64,000 nucleotides of DNA from Halapricum salinum (GCF_004799665.1 NZ_CP031310.1:302887-366886), one strand, 5' to 3'. Shown: positions 41,436 through 49,939, numbered from the stretch's first letter. Notes: generated by a model from the letters alone, not told the origin. Numbers and translations: made by a program.

Positions 41436-43751
41436 ATGAGAGCAACGCGTGGAGACAACGAAATGACAGAACGGGGGCAGTGGCGCATCGACGAACGAGG
41501 GGCCTCAGAGGTGATCGGGGCGGTGTTGATCATCGGGATGGTCATCACGGGGTCGTTGATCGTCGTCTATTTCGGTGCGGACACGATCGAGCGGACCGAA
41601 CAGGGCCAGAGCGACGAGTCGGCCCAGATCGGTATCCAGGAGATCGACTCCCGGCTGAGCACGCTCGCGTCGTCGAGTGCAGCGAAGACGGTCAACTTCG
41701 AGATCGGCTCGAACATCGAACGGAACGCGTACCTGACCGAGGACGAAGGGTATCTGAGCATCACAGTAGACGAGCGAAGCGCGTGTTCGGTTCGAGAGCC
41801 ACTCGATTCGATCCGGTTCGAACGTGACGACGGAGAGATCATCGCCTACGAGGCCGGTGGGACGTGGGTCAAATCCCGGAACAACGGGACCGTTCTCAGG
41901 ACGGCCCCGGACGTCTCCTATCGCAACGGGACGATCGACGTCTCGCTGTTGAACATGACCGGACAGGTCCAAGGCGGGGTCAACCAGGCCGTCGCGGACG
42001 TGAACACCTCGCGCATCGATACGAAAAACGCCGTAGACACGCTCATGCAGGGTGAGTGTGTCCGGCCGGACAACGTGACGATGCGGATCCAGAGCGACTT
42101 CTACCGGGCGTGGACGGACTACCTCGAAGAGGAAACCGGCCTGCAGAATGGGACGCCCGCCGACCCGGGCGACAGTTATCTCACCGTCGACGAGTCAGAA
42201 CAGATGGTCGAAGTCTATCTCAATCAGAGTGCGCTCCCCCGACGGACCGACGACGCGCGGAACAACGTCGTCAACGTCACGGGCTCGGACTACATGAAGG
42301 ACGTCTCGATCACTGACGACGGCATTATGATCACCAAAGGTGTCGACAACACCTATACGGTCTACAGCGAGCCGCTCTCCGAGCGGCCCGAACTCGGAAC
42401 TGTCAGACAGATTTCAGAGGCAGTAAACGTGACCCGGCCGCCGCTCGACGTTGTGTTCGTCGTCGACGAGTCGGGGTCGATGGCACAGTCCGCTGGTAGT
42501 CGATTCAAGTACGAAGCCGTTCGCGAGTCCATGCAGAACTTCACGACGTATCTCGATAGCGACATGGACCGCGTGGCTCTTGCAGGGTACAACCAATACC
42601 ACGAGGAAGGGTCGGGAGGGACATACGAGCTCCACGGAGAAGAACGTGAAATCAACGAAGGGACCAACAGAGGTGTGATCTACAGAACGAACGGCCGGAT
42701 GTTGACGAGTGACTTCGCGGAATTCAACAGTTCGACGGTCTACGAGACCGAAGCGATCGGTGGGACGTACTCTGCCGGAGGGATGACGAAAGCGGCGACG
42801 ATGCTCGATCTCCGGAGTAACGAGAGTCGGAACACGATTGTCGTGATGCTGACTGACGGCAAAAATACCGGCGACGACTACTGGTACATCGGCGACGACG
42901 AGTATGATGGAAGTGACGGCGCGTCGATCGAAATCGCTGACCGCATGAATCGGACAGGGACGGTCACGTACACGATCGGCTTTTCTGACAACGAAGACGA
43001 CGTCGACGACGGCTTCCTCAAGAACACCGCTACCGAAGGCGGCGGCGAGTACTACTTCGCGGAGGACTCCGAAGAACTCCAAGAAGTATTCTCCGCCATC
43101 GCTGAGGACGTCTCCAGCACCAACCAGGTCGGCCACTACGGCCTGACGACGAACCTCTCGCACAACGGGACGGTGAATCCTCCCCAGATCACCGGTGACA
43201 CGAGCCGAATCGCGACCGTGACCGAGGACGGCGAGGAGTGGATGAATATCAACGATCCGACGTCCCCGTCGACGTTCAGTCACGCGTTCGCAGTCACCGG
43301 TGGCGACATGGTGAACTTCACGGCGAATAGATTCGATTGTGACAGATGGGTCGGGACCGGACAGTCGAAAGTCATCAACGGCTCCTCAGTTCCGGTCACC
43401 CGCTGTGCGGAGATGAATACGACCGATCCGACGGTCGTCGAGGGCGACAACGTCACCGTCTTCACCAAAGGCGACTCCGCGACGTTCAACGACTTCCTCG
43501 ACAACACGACCGCCGCGGAGTGGCAAACGAACCTCACCGAGGCGCTGGACAACTACGGCGGCCTCTACAACGAAACCTCCGAGAAGCTAACCCTCCAGAG
43601 CAATCAGGTGCTGGTCCTCTATGACTTCCCCGACGGCAAGAACACCGACAACCGGATGTTGATGCTCTACAGCATCGGCCTCTCCGAAGAAGAGGCCCGA
43701 CCGACTGGAATCATCGACTTCGACGTCGACAACGTCGAAATATCGAGCTGA
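41436..43751 (+). CDS. Pilin-like protein F with von Willebrand A domain
   Basis: 771 residues from the ATG at 41436, where TTAGGAG lies in good position; the ATG at 41463 is also possible. Leader and helix DERG-ASEVIGAVLIIGMVITGSLI, then a DUF7289-like region (RSACSVREPLDSIRFERDDG...). From about 335 to 540 a vWA domain: VVFVVDESGSMAQSAGSRFK gives the MIDAS DxSxS, with TYSAGGMTKAATML and VVMLTDGKNTGD the other MIDAS loops. The C-terminal part has NHGT-type beta repeats. vWA pilins usually bind ligands or surfaces, so this is an adhesion candidate. It closes cassette 1. Confidence 0.83.
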   Translation: MRATRGDNEMTERGQWRIDERGASEVIGAVLIIGMVITGSLIVVYFGADTIERTEQGQSDESAQIGIQEIDSRLSTLASSSAAKTVNFEIGSNIERNAYLTEDEGYLSITVDERSACSVREPLDSIRFERDDGEIIAYEAGGTWVKSRNNGTVLRTAPDVSYRNGTIDVSLLNMTGQVQGGVNQAVADVNTSRIDTKNAVDTLMQGECVRPDNVTMRIQSDFYRAWTDYLEEETGLQNGTPADPGDSYLTVDESEQMVEVYLNQSALPRRTDDARNNVVNVTGSDYMKDVSITDDGIMITKGVDNTYTVYSEPLSERPELGTVRQISEAVNVTRPPLDVVFVVDESGSMAQSAGSRFKYEAVRESMQNFTTYLDSDMDRVALAGYNQYHEEGSGGTYELHGEEREINEGTNRGVIYRTNGRMLTSDFAEFNSSTVYETEAIGGTYSAGGMTKAATMLDLRSNESRNTIVVMLTDGKNTGDDYWYIGDDEYDGSDGASIEIADRMNRTGTVTYTIGFSDNEDDVDDGFLKNTATEGGGEYYFAEDSEELQEVFSAIAEDVSSTNQVGHYGLTTNLSHNGTVNPPQITGDTSRIATVTEDGEEWMNINDPTSPSTFSHAFAVTGGDMVNFTANRFDCDRWVGTGQSKVINGSSVPVTRCAEMNTTDPTVVEGDNVTVFTKGDSATFNDFLDNTTAAEWQTNLTEALDNYGGLYNETSEKLTLQSNQVLVLYDFPDGKNTDNRMLMLYSIGLSEEEARPTGIIDFDVDNVEISS

Positions 43752-43853
43752 GTGCCGTTCGGCAGTTCGTGCCCTCGTCCGAACGTGCGCTGACTGCGAT
43801 CGAATCAGCGTACCGCTGTCGCTGACTCCCTGGGTACGGCAGAGGAATCGGAA

Positions 43854-43925
43854 TGGACTCGCCGGGATTTGAACCCGGGGCCTCTCCCATGCCAAGGGAG
43901 TGATCTACCACTGATCTACGAGCCC
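43854..43925 (-). tRNA. tRNA-Ala (anticodon GGC)
   Basis: 72 bases on the minus strand, 43925 down to 43854. Acceptor GGGCTCG pairs with CGAGTCC, with A as discriminator. Anticodon arm CTCCC-TTGGCAT-GGGAG places GGC at positions 34-36, and the T arm is CCGGG-TTCAAAT-CCCGG. No CCA is encoded. No intron. It lies between pilin cassettes 1 and 2. Confidence 0.96.
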
Positions 43926-43955
43926 GCGACGCACCCAGAGATACCCGAGGGGTTT

Positions 43956-43962
43956 TCTTAAA
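43956..43962 (-). promoter_or_regulatory. TATA box of tRNA-Ala
   Basis: On the minus strand GGGTTTAAGAAAACCC; the TTTAAG core is 31-37 bases before the tRNA 5' end, a normal archaeal spacing. The flanks GGGTTT/AAACCC form a dyad. Confidence 0.6.
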
Positions 43963-44211
43963 CCCATCGAACCAGACCGCCGTCCGTCGGGGGGTAGTTT
44001 CTTCAGGATTGATAATTCGGCCACAATAGCTAAGCCAGTTCGCCGCGGACGGTTTTGGCAAGCGAATCGAGCGATCCAACCGAGACACCTGGGGAAATCG
44101 TGTACGTATCTGATCCGTCGGGACGGCCGCTGGCGACCAGAGCCAGCAAACGCGAGCTGACCACTCGAGCGACAGTGCCACAGCGCGCACTCGCATGGAG
44201 GGGAGGCGGGG
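43963..44211. other. Spacer between tRNA-Ala and cassette 2
   Basis: About 250 bases. The purine-rich GGAGGGGAGGCGGGG just before 44212 is a plausible ribosome-binding region for A'. No attachment-site repeat of the tRNA 3' end was seen in the window. A minus-strand frame (to 44242) overlaps the A' start and was not accepted as a gene. Confidence 0.4.
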
Positions 44212-44766
44212 ATGCGTAGAGACGACCGTGGACAAACGACACTCGATTTCACGATCGGCGTGACGATCTTCGTGGTCGTCCTCGCCGGTGTGTTTCTGTT
44301 CGTCCCGGGAACGCTCCAGCCCTTCGAAGAAGGTGGCCAGGAGAACATCGTCACCGCCAATCGAGTTGCCGATCAGCTGAGCGAGCACGTGCTCGCAGAG
44401 CCGACAGAGCCCTACGTGCTGGAGAACGGCTGTGTCGTCCCCTTCTTCGACGAATCGGAACCAGTCCCCGCAGAGTGTAACTACGAGGGCGGAACCCTTC
44501 AGGAGCGGGTTGGATACGGCGATTTCCAGTTTGCGAACGTCTCGATCCGGGGATCGGTTGCCGGGAGTTCCGAGGTCGAACAGTTGTGTTACGAAAGTGC
44601 GAATCCCGCCGGGTCGCGGCTCGAATCCGGGAGCGACTGTGGTGAGTCAGACGACACCCGGTTGGCCGTGGGTTCGGACCTCGAGGGTGTCGAGTCGTCG
44701 GTGACCGCCCGCCGAGTAGTCGAACTCGACGACCAGACGGTCTTTCTGGTGGTGCAACTATGGTGA
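44212..44766 (+). CDS. Pilin-like protein A', cassette 2
   Basis: 184 residues. Leader MRRDDRG-QTTLDFTIGVTIFVVVLAGV, then FLFVPGTLQPFEEGGQENIV, which parallels LSLFPGLLTPFQSSASGAER in A. Cysteines in LENGCVVPFF, AECNYEG, EQLCYES and GSDCGES. Ends VFLVVQLW. First gene of cassette 2; overlaps B' by seven bases. Likely a minor pilin handled by the same motor, as no second ATPase is present. Confidence 0.82.
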   Translation: MRRDDRGQTTLDFTIGVTIFVVVLAGVFLFVPGTLQPFEEGGQENIVTANRVADQLSEHVLAEPTEPYVLENGCVVPFFDESEPVPAECNYEGGTLQERVGYGDFQFANVSIRGSVAGSSEVEQLCYESANPAGSRLESGSDCGESDDTRLAVGSDLEGVESSVTARRVVELDDQTVFLVVQLW

Positions 44767-45341
44767 ACCGAGGACAGGCCCACACGCTCGAGGCCGTCGT
44801 CGCAGCCCTGTTGTTGCTGTCGAGCCTCGTCTTCGCACTCCAGATCACGGCCGTGACACCGTTGTCTGCCAGTACGTCGAACCAGCACATCGAGAATCAG
44901 CAGCAGGCCAGCGCTGCGGGGATCCTGTCGATCGCCAGTCAGAACGGAGACCTGAAACGGTCGGTGTTGTACTGGAACGCGACCGGCCAGCGGTTCCACA
45001 ACGGGACGATCAACGGCTACTACACGGAGACGATGCCGACCGAGTTCGGCCGGTCGCTGGAGGAGGCGTTCGGGGATCGCGGGATCGCCTACAACGTCTA
45101 CGTCACCTACACCGAGCCGGACGGCGGCGTGGTCCGTGACGAGATGATATATCGGGGCGAGCCCAGCGACAACGCCGTGATGGCGAGTCGAACGCTCGTA
45201 TTGACCAACGAGAGCCGGCTCCGGACCGAAGAGCTGGGACTCGGGCCGCAGATCGACTCGGATAACTTCTACGCGCCAGACATCGAGGACGGCGGGTACC
45301 ACAACACGATCCGCGTGGAGGTGGTCGTGTGGCGGATCTGA
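44760..45341 (+). CDS. Pilin-like protein B', cassette 2
   Basis: 193 residues. Leader MVNRG-QAHTLEAVVAALLLLSSLV and ALQITAVTPLSASTSNQ after it, matching B (ALQAVVITPTTGGTVDQ). Ends RVEVVVWRI. It also shares SDNAVMASRTLVLTNESRL with SDSSVMASYRITLYDNMTL of B. No cysteines. Overlaps C' by 13 bases. Confidence 0.82.
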   Translation: MVNRGQAHTLEAVVAALLLLSSLVFALQITAVTPLSASTSNQHIENQQQASAAGILSIASQNGDLKRSVLYWNATGQRFHNGTINGYYTETMPTEFGRSLEEAFGDRGIAYNVYVTYTEPDGGVVRDEMIYRGEPSDNAVMASRTLVLTNESRLRTEELGLGPQIDSDNFYAPDIEDGGYHNTIRVEVVVWRI

Positions 45342-46294
45342 ACGGCCGTCGGACCAGCCGCGGCGGCGAGCGAGCCCAGATCATGCTCGTCGCGGCGTTC
45401 GTGCTGGCGGTGACGTTCATCGCGCTCGCCGTGATGTTGAACTCGGTGATCTACACCGAGAATCTGGCGACACGTGGCGAGGACGCCCACGGCTCGGAAG
45501 CGATCGCCTACCGAGCAGACATGGCCGCCGGAACCGAACGGCTCATCGAACACGTCAACGAGAACCAGACCGGAGAGTCCTACGACGACCACGTCGCGAA
45601 TCTCACCACGTCGATCGCCGCGATGGACAATGGCACAGCACCGATCGTCGCGACCGGCGGCACCCGGACCAAGGTTTCGGTGATGAGCGTAACGCGTGGA
45701 ACGCGTATCGGACAGTTCAACACCGCACGGAACTTCACGGACGTCGGTGCAACCACCGACTGGGAACTGGCGAACTCCATCGAGGGGACGCGCGCGTTCA
45801 GAATCAACATCACAGATTCGAGTCAACTGGTCGAGGAGGACCTCATCTCGTTCCTGGGTGGGGGTATCGATCCATTCACCGTCCGTGTCGACGACGGCAC
45901 CGACGACTGGGCAGTCCGGATCTACGAAGACGACACGACGGACAACGTCATCGTCGACGTCGAGGGGGCCGGAGAGTGTGAAGTCGGTGAGAACCCGGAG
46001 ATCGACCTCACTGCCGGGACCATCAACGGCGAGCCCTGTGGGCCGCTATCGTTCGGAGACGGTGTCTCGACGCCGTACTCGCTGCGCTACGAGCAGGCCG
46101 ATCAGATCCAGGGCAACTTCTCGCTGGTCGTCGATTCGACCAGTTTCACCAGTAGCCACTACAGTGCTGACGAGGACACGCCCTTTGCGGACGATCAGGC
46201 CATCTACGCGGCGACGATCCGCGTCCTGCACGAGTCGGCAGATCACGTCTACGCGACCGACGCAGAGGCGATCCCGGGTGAGAACGATGCGTAA
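45329..46294 (+). CDS. Pilin-like protein C', cassette 2
   Basis: 321 residues, GTG start. Leader RGGERA-QIMLVAAFVLAVTFIALAV then MLNSVIYTENLATRGEDAHG, the C-type signature VNTVLFTENV/LNSVIYTENL. The soluble part has two cysteines (GAGECEVGE, GEPCGPLSF). N-glycosylation sequons such as NTT, NGT and NFT occur. Ends IRVLHESADHVYATDAEAIP, similar to the end of C. Overlaps D' by eight bases. Confidence 0.82.
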   Translation: MADLNGRRTSRGGERAQIMLVAAFVLAVTFIALAVMLNSVIYTENLATRGEDAHGSEAIAYRADMAAGTERLIEHVNENQTGESYDDHVANLTTSIAAMDNGTAPIVATGGTRTKVSVMSVTRGTRIGQFNTARNFTDVGATTDWELANSIEGTRAFRINITDSSQLVEEDLISFLGGGIDPFTVRVDDGTDDWAVRIYEDDTTDNVIVDVEGAGECEVGENPEIDLTAGTINGEPCGPLSFGDGVSTPYSLRYEQADQIQGNFSLVVDSTSFTSSHYSADEDTPFADDQAIYAATIRVLHESADHVYATDAEAIPGENDA

Positions 46295-46757
46295 GAAAGG
46301 ACAGTTCGACGGCGACGACCGCGGCGTCTCGATGACGGTCAGCTACATCCTCGGGCTGTCGATCGCCTTCCTGCTGGTGATCGGGCTGTTCCTCACGGCC
46401 GGCGATTTCGTCACCGAGCAGCGCGAGACGAGCATCCGCACGGAGATGGAAGTCCTGGGCGAACAGATCGCCACCGACATCACGCTGGCCGACCGAATGG
46501 CACAAACGACGACCGACAACGAAACCGTCGTCGTCAGGCGGTCACTCCCCTCCAGGGTCAGCGGGACGGGATATACGATCAGCGTGACTGGCGGCGACGA
46601 TCCCTATCTCGTGTTGACCTCACAGGACCCGGAGATAACGGTCGAGGCCGAGTTCTCCAACCAGACCGACGTCGAGATGAGCCGACTCAACGGCGGGTCG
46701 ATACTGGTGAACTACACCGACAGCGACACGCTGGAAGTCCAGCGGAGTGATCGATAG
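46287..46757 (+). CDS. Pilin-like protein D', cassette 2 (short form)
   Basis: 156 residues. Leader DDRG-VSMTVSYILGLSIAFLLVIG then FVTEQRETSIRTEMEVLGEQIATDI, the D signature. Lacks the PKD and LamG domains of D at 37913-40561 and ends GGSILVNYTDSDTLEVQRSD, so it is the likely ancestral size of the family (DUF7266-like). One base separates it from E'. Confidence 0.82.
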   Translation: MRKKGQFDGDDRGVSMTVSYILGLSIAFLLVIGLFLTAGDFVTEQRETSIRTEMEVLGEQIATDITLADRMAQTTTDNETVVVRRSLPSRVSGTGYTISVTGGDDPYLVLTSQDPEITVEAEFSNQTDVEMSRLNGGSILVNYTDSDTLEVQRSDR

Positions 46758-46758
46758 G

Positions 46759-47532
46759 ATGGACCAGCGACCCGGGAGCGGACGCCTGGATGACCGAGGC
46801 TTGAGCGAAGTCCTCGGGTTCGCGCTGGTGTTCGCGCTGGTCGTCTCGACGGTGATTCTGGTCGCGTTGATCGGGTTCGGATCGCTCGAAGAGACGCGCG
46901 ACGCCGAGGAACTCAACAACGCCGAGCGCGCGTTCGACGTGCTCGCGGACAACATGGCCGACATCTACGAGGAAGGTGCGCCGAGTCGAGCGACCGAGAT
47001 TAGCCTCCAGAGCGCCCAGCTACAGGTCGGCGATCCGATCATGATGAACGTCTCGGCTATCAACGCGTCGGGCGGGACAGAGGTCAACCAGTTCCCGATC
47101 GACCCCATCGTCTTCGAGAGCGGTGATTCGAAGGTCCTCTACGCCGGTGGGGCGACGTTTCGCACACAGGGAGACAACGGCGTGATGGTGGCGGGCCCGC
47201 CGCTGGTCAACGCCTCCGAGAATCTCCTGCTCCCGATCGTCCAGACGCGCCACCGCGGAGACGTCACGAGTACGAGCGGCCAGACGGTCCGCGTGCGGGC
47301 CGTGAATCGTCAGCGCCGGTCCGTGCCCGGATTCAACGAGGATCCGACCAGCCACCAGAAGATCATCCTCAATATAACGTCGCCGCGAGCCGGCCTGTGG
47401 AAGTCCTATCTCACGGAGCAACAGCAACTGTCGTGTGTCACACCTCGCGAGGACAACGTCCGCTGTACGGTCGACGATCCCGAGTCGGTGTTCCTGACGC
47501 GGACGTTGATCATCTACGAGTTCGAGACCTGA
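46759..47532 (+). CDS. Pilin-like protein E', cassette 2
   Basis: 257 residues from the ATG at 46759; a GTG at 46747 would overlap D'. Leader DDRG-LSEVLGFALVFALVVSTVILV followed by ETRDAEELNNAERAFDVLAD, matching E. DUF7289-like, with the middle GDSKVLYAGGATFRTQGDNG parallel to RLIGYENGATYRVRTNADGG of E. Ends RTLIIYEFET. Last plus-strand gene of cassette 2. Confidence 0.82.
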   Translation: MDQRPGSGRLDDRGLSEVLGFALVFALVVSTVILVALIGFGSLEETRDAEELNNAERAFDVLADNMADIYEEGAPSRATEISLQSAQLQVGDPIMMNVSAINASGGTEVNQFPIDPIVFESGDSKVLYAGGATFRTQGDNGVMVAGPPLVNASENLLLPIVQTRHRGDVTSTSGQTVRVRAVNRQRRSVPGFNEDPTSHQKIILNITSPRAGLWKSYLTEQQQLSCVTPREDNVRCTVDDPESVFLTRTLIIYEFET

Positions 47533-47562
47533 TCCAGTCGGAAGCGTGACCCACAGCCACTT

Positions 47563-49134
47563 TCAGGCGTCCAGGCTGACCTCGATTTCGTTTTTGGTGA
47601 TGTGCAGGAACGTCACGAACCGACCGGCCGTCGACTCCTGATAGAGCAGCGTCCCCTGCGAGGGATCTTGCTGGATCGGCGTGCTCCCGCCCGGCCCGGT
47701 CTTGGCGTGTAGTCTGATGTTCGGTCCAGCCTCGCTCAGGTAGTGGTCGACGATGTCCCCGAGCATACAGCCCGTACTGGTATCACCCTGCGTGTAAGTC
47801 CCGGGCTCGCAACTGCTGATCGAACCGTGGCCGTCGAGCGTGACCTCGTTTTTCATCGACCAGTCGTTGATGTTCGAGCCGAAACACCACTGGTTGCCGT
47901 CACAGACACTGCCGCCACTACCGCCGCCCGTGCTGACGCCGCTGTCACTGTAGGCCATCTCGGTGGCGCTGTCGGTACTGGTGAGGTCGAGAGTGAGCTG
48001 CGGCTCGCCGTCGTTACAGCCCCACGTGACCGCGCTGGAACTGGCCGGAATCGTCGTCTCCCAGAGCTCGTACTCCTCGTGGCTGCTGCCGTTGTAGTAA
48101 TACTGGGCGACGTAGACGTCGGTTGTGTCGCCGCAGTCGAAATTCCCGGAGATATCCGGCGAGATGTGTAATTCCCACTGGGCTCCGGACTCGTTTTCGT
48201 GCCAGTAGGAGAACTCGTTCGTCCCGCCACCGTTGCCGTAGACGAGCGAAGTGTCGAACTGATCAAGCGGGTGATCCTCGCCGATTCCCGAGGCTTCGAC
48301 GTAGTCTTCGGTCCCGAACGTCGGCAGTTCGAACTCGCCGGGCGGCCCCGAGATGGTCGAGAGCGTCAGCGTCACTTTCTCACCGTCTCTGGTGACCTCA
48401 CCCGTCGTCCGCTGTCTGAAGTACGATTCCCACCCGTCGGCGTACTCGCTCTTGACAGTGACGTTGACGGTCCCGGTGCGAATGGGGTTGGTGTAGTTGC
48501 GGTAGTCAGTCGAGGCTGTCTCGTCGTACGGTGCACCGACGCCGTCGTCCTCGTCGGTCGTCCGATTCGGATAGACGAGCCGTGCCTGCTGGAGCGGGCG
48601 CACGTTCATATCGACGCTCCCGCTCGCCGAACCCTCCCCGTTGACCCGGATCGCCGGCAGCGTCAACGTCGCTCCGCGGTAGTGAAACTCGGGTGGGGAG
48701 ACCATCCGCGCGTCGCCGTTGCCCTCGACCTGCCAGACGCCACCGCCCTGATAGGCGATGATCCCCGAGTCACTCTCGTAGACGACCTTTCCGAGCGACT
48801 CGTTGAATATCACTTCGCTGTGTGGTGGATTCTCCGCCGTGTAGTTGTGATGTGTCACGCGCAGCCAGCCGTCGCCCTCGTGGACGGAGACTGCCCCACC
48901 GCCTTGCCCGAGCGAGACGGTCTGTCCGCCCGAGTCGCCGAGGGCGACCATCGCTGCACGAGAGTCGAACAGCGTCATCGAGTTCTCCGCGCGCTGGTAC
49001 TCGATACTCGACTGAGTGTCGAGGATCCCGCTCCCGCCGATAGCGACGGTCAATCCCGCACCCGCGATGACGAGTGCGAAGATGAGGACGAACCCGATCG
49101 TCTCCGACTGGGCCCGCGAGAACGTGTCGGTCAT
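47563..49134 (-). CDS. Pilin-like protein of DUF7289 type, opposite strand
   Basis: 523 residues. Leader TFSRA-QSETIGFVLIFALVIAGAG then DTQSSIEYQRAENSMTLFDS, as in the E/F group. The first 230 residues match the E/F domain (VVYESDSGIIAYQGGGVWQV), and the rest is a cysteine-bearing beta domain (FDCGDTTDVYV, WGCNDGEPQL, SVCDGNQWCFG, SSCEPGTYTQGD). It is convergent with E' (stops 31 bases apart) and stands in the place where an F' gene would be expected. It has its own promoter region at 49135-49350. Confidence 0.8.
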   Translation of the reverse strand: MTDTFSRAQSETIGFVLIFALVIAGAGLTVAIGGSGILDTQSSIEYQRAENSMTLFDSRAAMVALGDSGGQTVSLGQGGGAVSVHEGDGWLRVTHHNYTAENPPHSEVIFNESLGKVVYESDSGIIAYQGGGVWQVEGNGDARMVSPPEFHYRGATLTLPAIRVNGEGSASGSVDMNVRPLQQARLVYPNRTTDEDDGVGAPYDETASTDYRNYTNPIRTGTVNVTVKSEYADGWESYFRQRTTGEVTRDGEKVTLTLSTISGPPGEFELPTFGTEDYVEASGIGEDHPLDQFDTSLVYGNGGGTNEFSYWHENESGAQWELHISPDISGNFDCGDTTDVYVAQYYYNGSSHEEYELWETTIPASSSAVTWGCNDGEPQLTLDLTSTDSATEMAYSDSGVSTGGGSGGSVCDGNQWCFGSNINDWSMKNEVTLDGHGSISSCEPGTYTQGDTSTGCMLGDIVDHYLSEAGPNIRLHAKTGPGGSTPIQQDPSQGTLLYQESTAGRFVTFLHITKNEIEVSLDA

Positions 49135-49350
49135 TATATTTGGTTCGTCTCTGGATATGCAAAGCTCTATTGGCCGTTTCTCAGCGATGAGTCTCGGCCC
49201 GGATAGAAACCGTCAAGTGGCCCAGCGAGAAGAGGACAGTGGGAACACACGACCGCAAATCTGACTCGCCGTCCGATTGGGCGGCTCCGGGATTGCGGAC
49301 GTGTCCGGCGTCACGCGCCGACCGCAGCCCTGCTGCAGACGCGCGAATGA
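49135..49350. other. Intergenic region between the DUF7289-type gene and rps15
   Basis: About 215 bases before the palindrome. It carries the promoter of the minus-strand pilin-like gene near 49135-49165 (an AT-rich TATAT stretch close to the start codon) and GC-rich sequence with CTGCTGCAG near 49330. No gene is visible. Confidence 0.4.
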
Positions 49351-49430
49351 TAGTGCCCCGTTGTAAGTTTGTTCCGGCTCGACCGCACGCCTTCGTGCGG
49401 TCTACCGGGAAATCGTTACAACGGACACTA
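49351..49430. repeat. 80-bp nested palindrome, possible MITE or leader structure
   Basis: Outer arms TAGTGCCCCGTTGTAA (49351-49366) and TTACAACGGACACTA (49416-49430) are complementary apart from one mismatch/bulge. Inside are TTCCGG/CCGGGAA and a perfect GACCGCAC-GCCTTC-GTGCGGTC stem (49381-49402). The ends are flanked by TGA on both sides, which could be a short target duplication. It lies 45 bases before the rps15 start. Either a miniature inverted-repeat element or a structured leader. Confidence 0.7.
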
Positions 49431-49474
49431 TGACGCCACACGCACCAGCGGTCAGTGTCGTTCCAATCAGAACT

Positions 49475-49939
49475 ATGGCACGAATGCACACACGCCGCCG
49501 CGGCTCGTCCAGTTCGGACAAGCCCGTGGCAGACGAACCGCCGGAGTGGAGTGACGTAGACGAAGACGCGATCGAACAGCGCGTCGTCGAGCTGGCCGAA
49601 GACGGCCACAGCCCCAGCCAGATCGGGCTGAAGCTGCGCGACGAGGGCGTTCAGGGCACGCCGATCCCTGACGTCAAGCTCGCGACGGGCAAGAAAGTCA
49701 CCGAGATTCTCGAAGAGAACGACGCCGAGGGCGACCTGCCCGAGGACCTCTACAACCTCTTCGAGCGCGCCGTTCGCCTGCGCGAGCACATGAACGAGAA
49801 CCCTGGTGACCACCAGAACAAGCGCGCCCTGCAGAACACCCAGTCGAAGATCCGCCGCCTGGTCGATTACTACCGCGGCGACGAACTCGACGAGGACTTC
49901 AAATACACCTACGACGTCGCCAAAGAGTACCTCGAGTAG
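49475..49939 (+). CDS. rps15: 30S ribosomal protein S15
   Basis: 154 residues from the ATG at 49475 (MARMHTRRRGSSSSDKPVAD); the frame extends upstream but archaeal/eukaryal S15 starts here. Contains the family's EPPEWSDVDEDAIEQRVVEL, ARDGHSPSQIGLKLRDEGVQ-like and HMNENPGDHQNKRALQNTQS-KIRRL segments that bind 16S rRNA. First gene of an operon with the RecJ-like, pcc1 and rps3ae genes; the next start follows its stop directly. An 80-bp palindrome lies in its leader. Confidence 0.96.
   Translation: MARMHTRRRGSSSSDKPVADEPPEWSDVDEDAIEQRVVELAEDGHSPSQIGLKLRDEGVQGTPIPDVKLATGKKVTEILEENDAEGDLPEDLYNLFERAVRLREHMNENPGDHQNKRALQNTQSKIRRLVDYYRGDELDEDFKYTYDVAKEYLE

Noticed and set aside
44030-44242. Minus-strand 70-residue frame
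   Set aside because: Starts inside the A' gene; the C-terminal half looks slightly protein-like (VSVGSLDSLAKTVRGE), but there is no start or family support.
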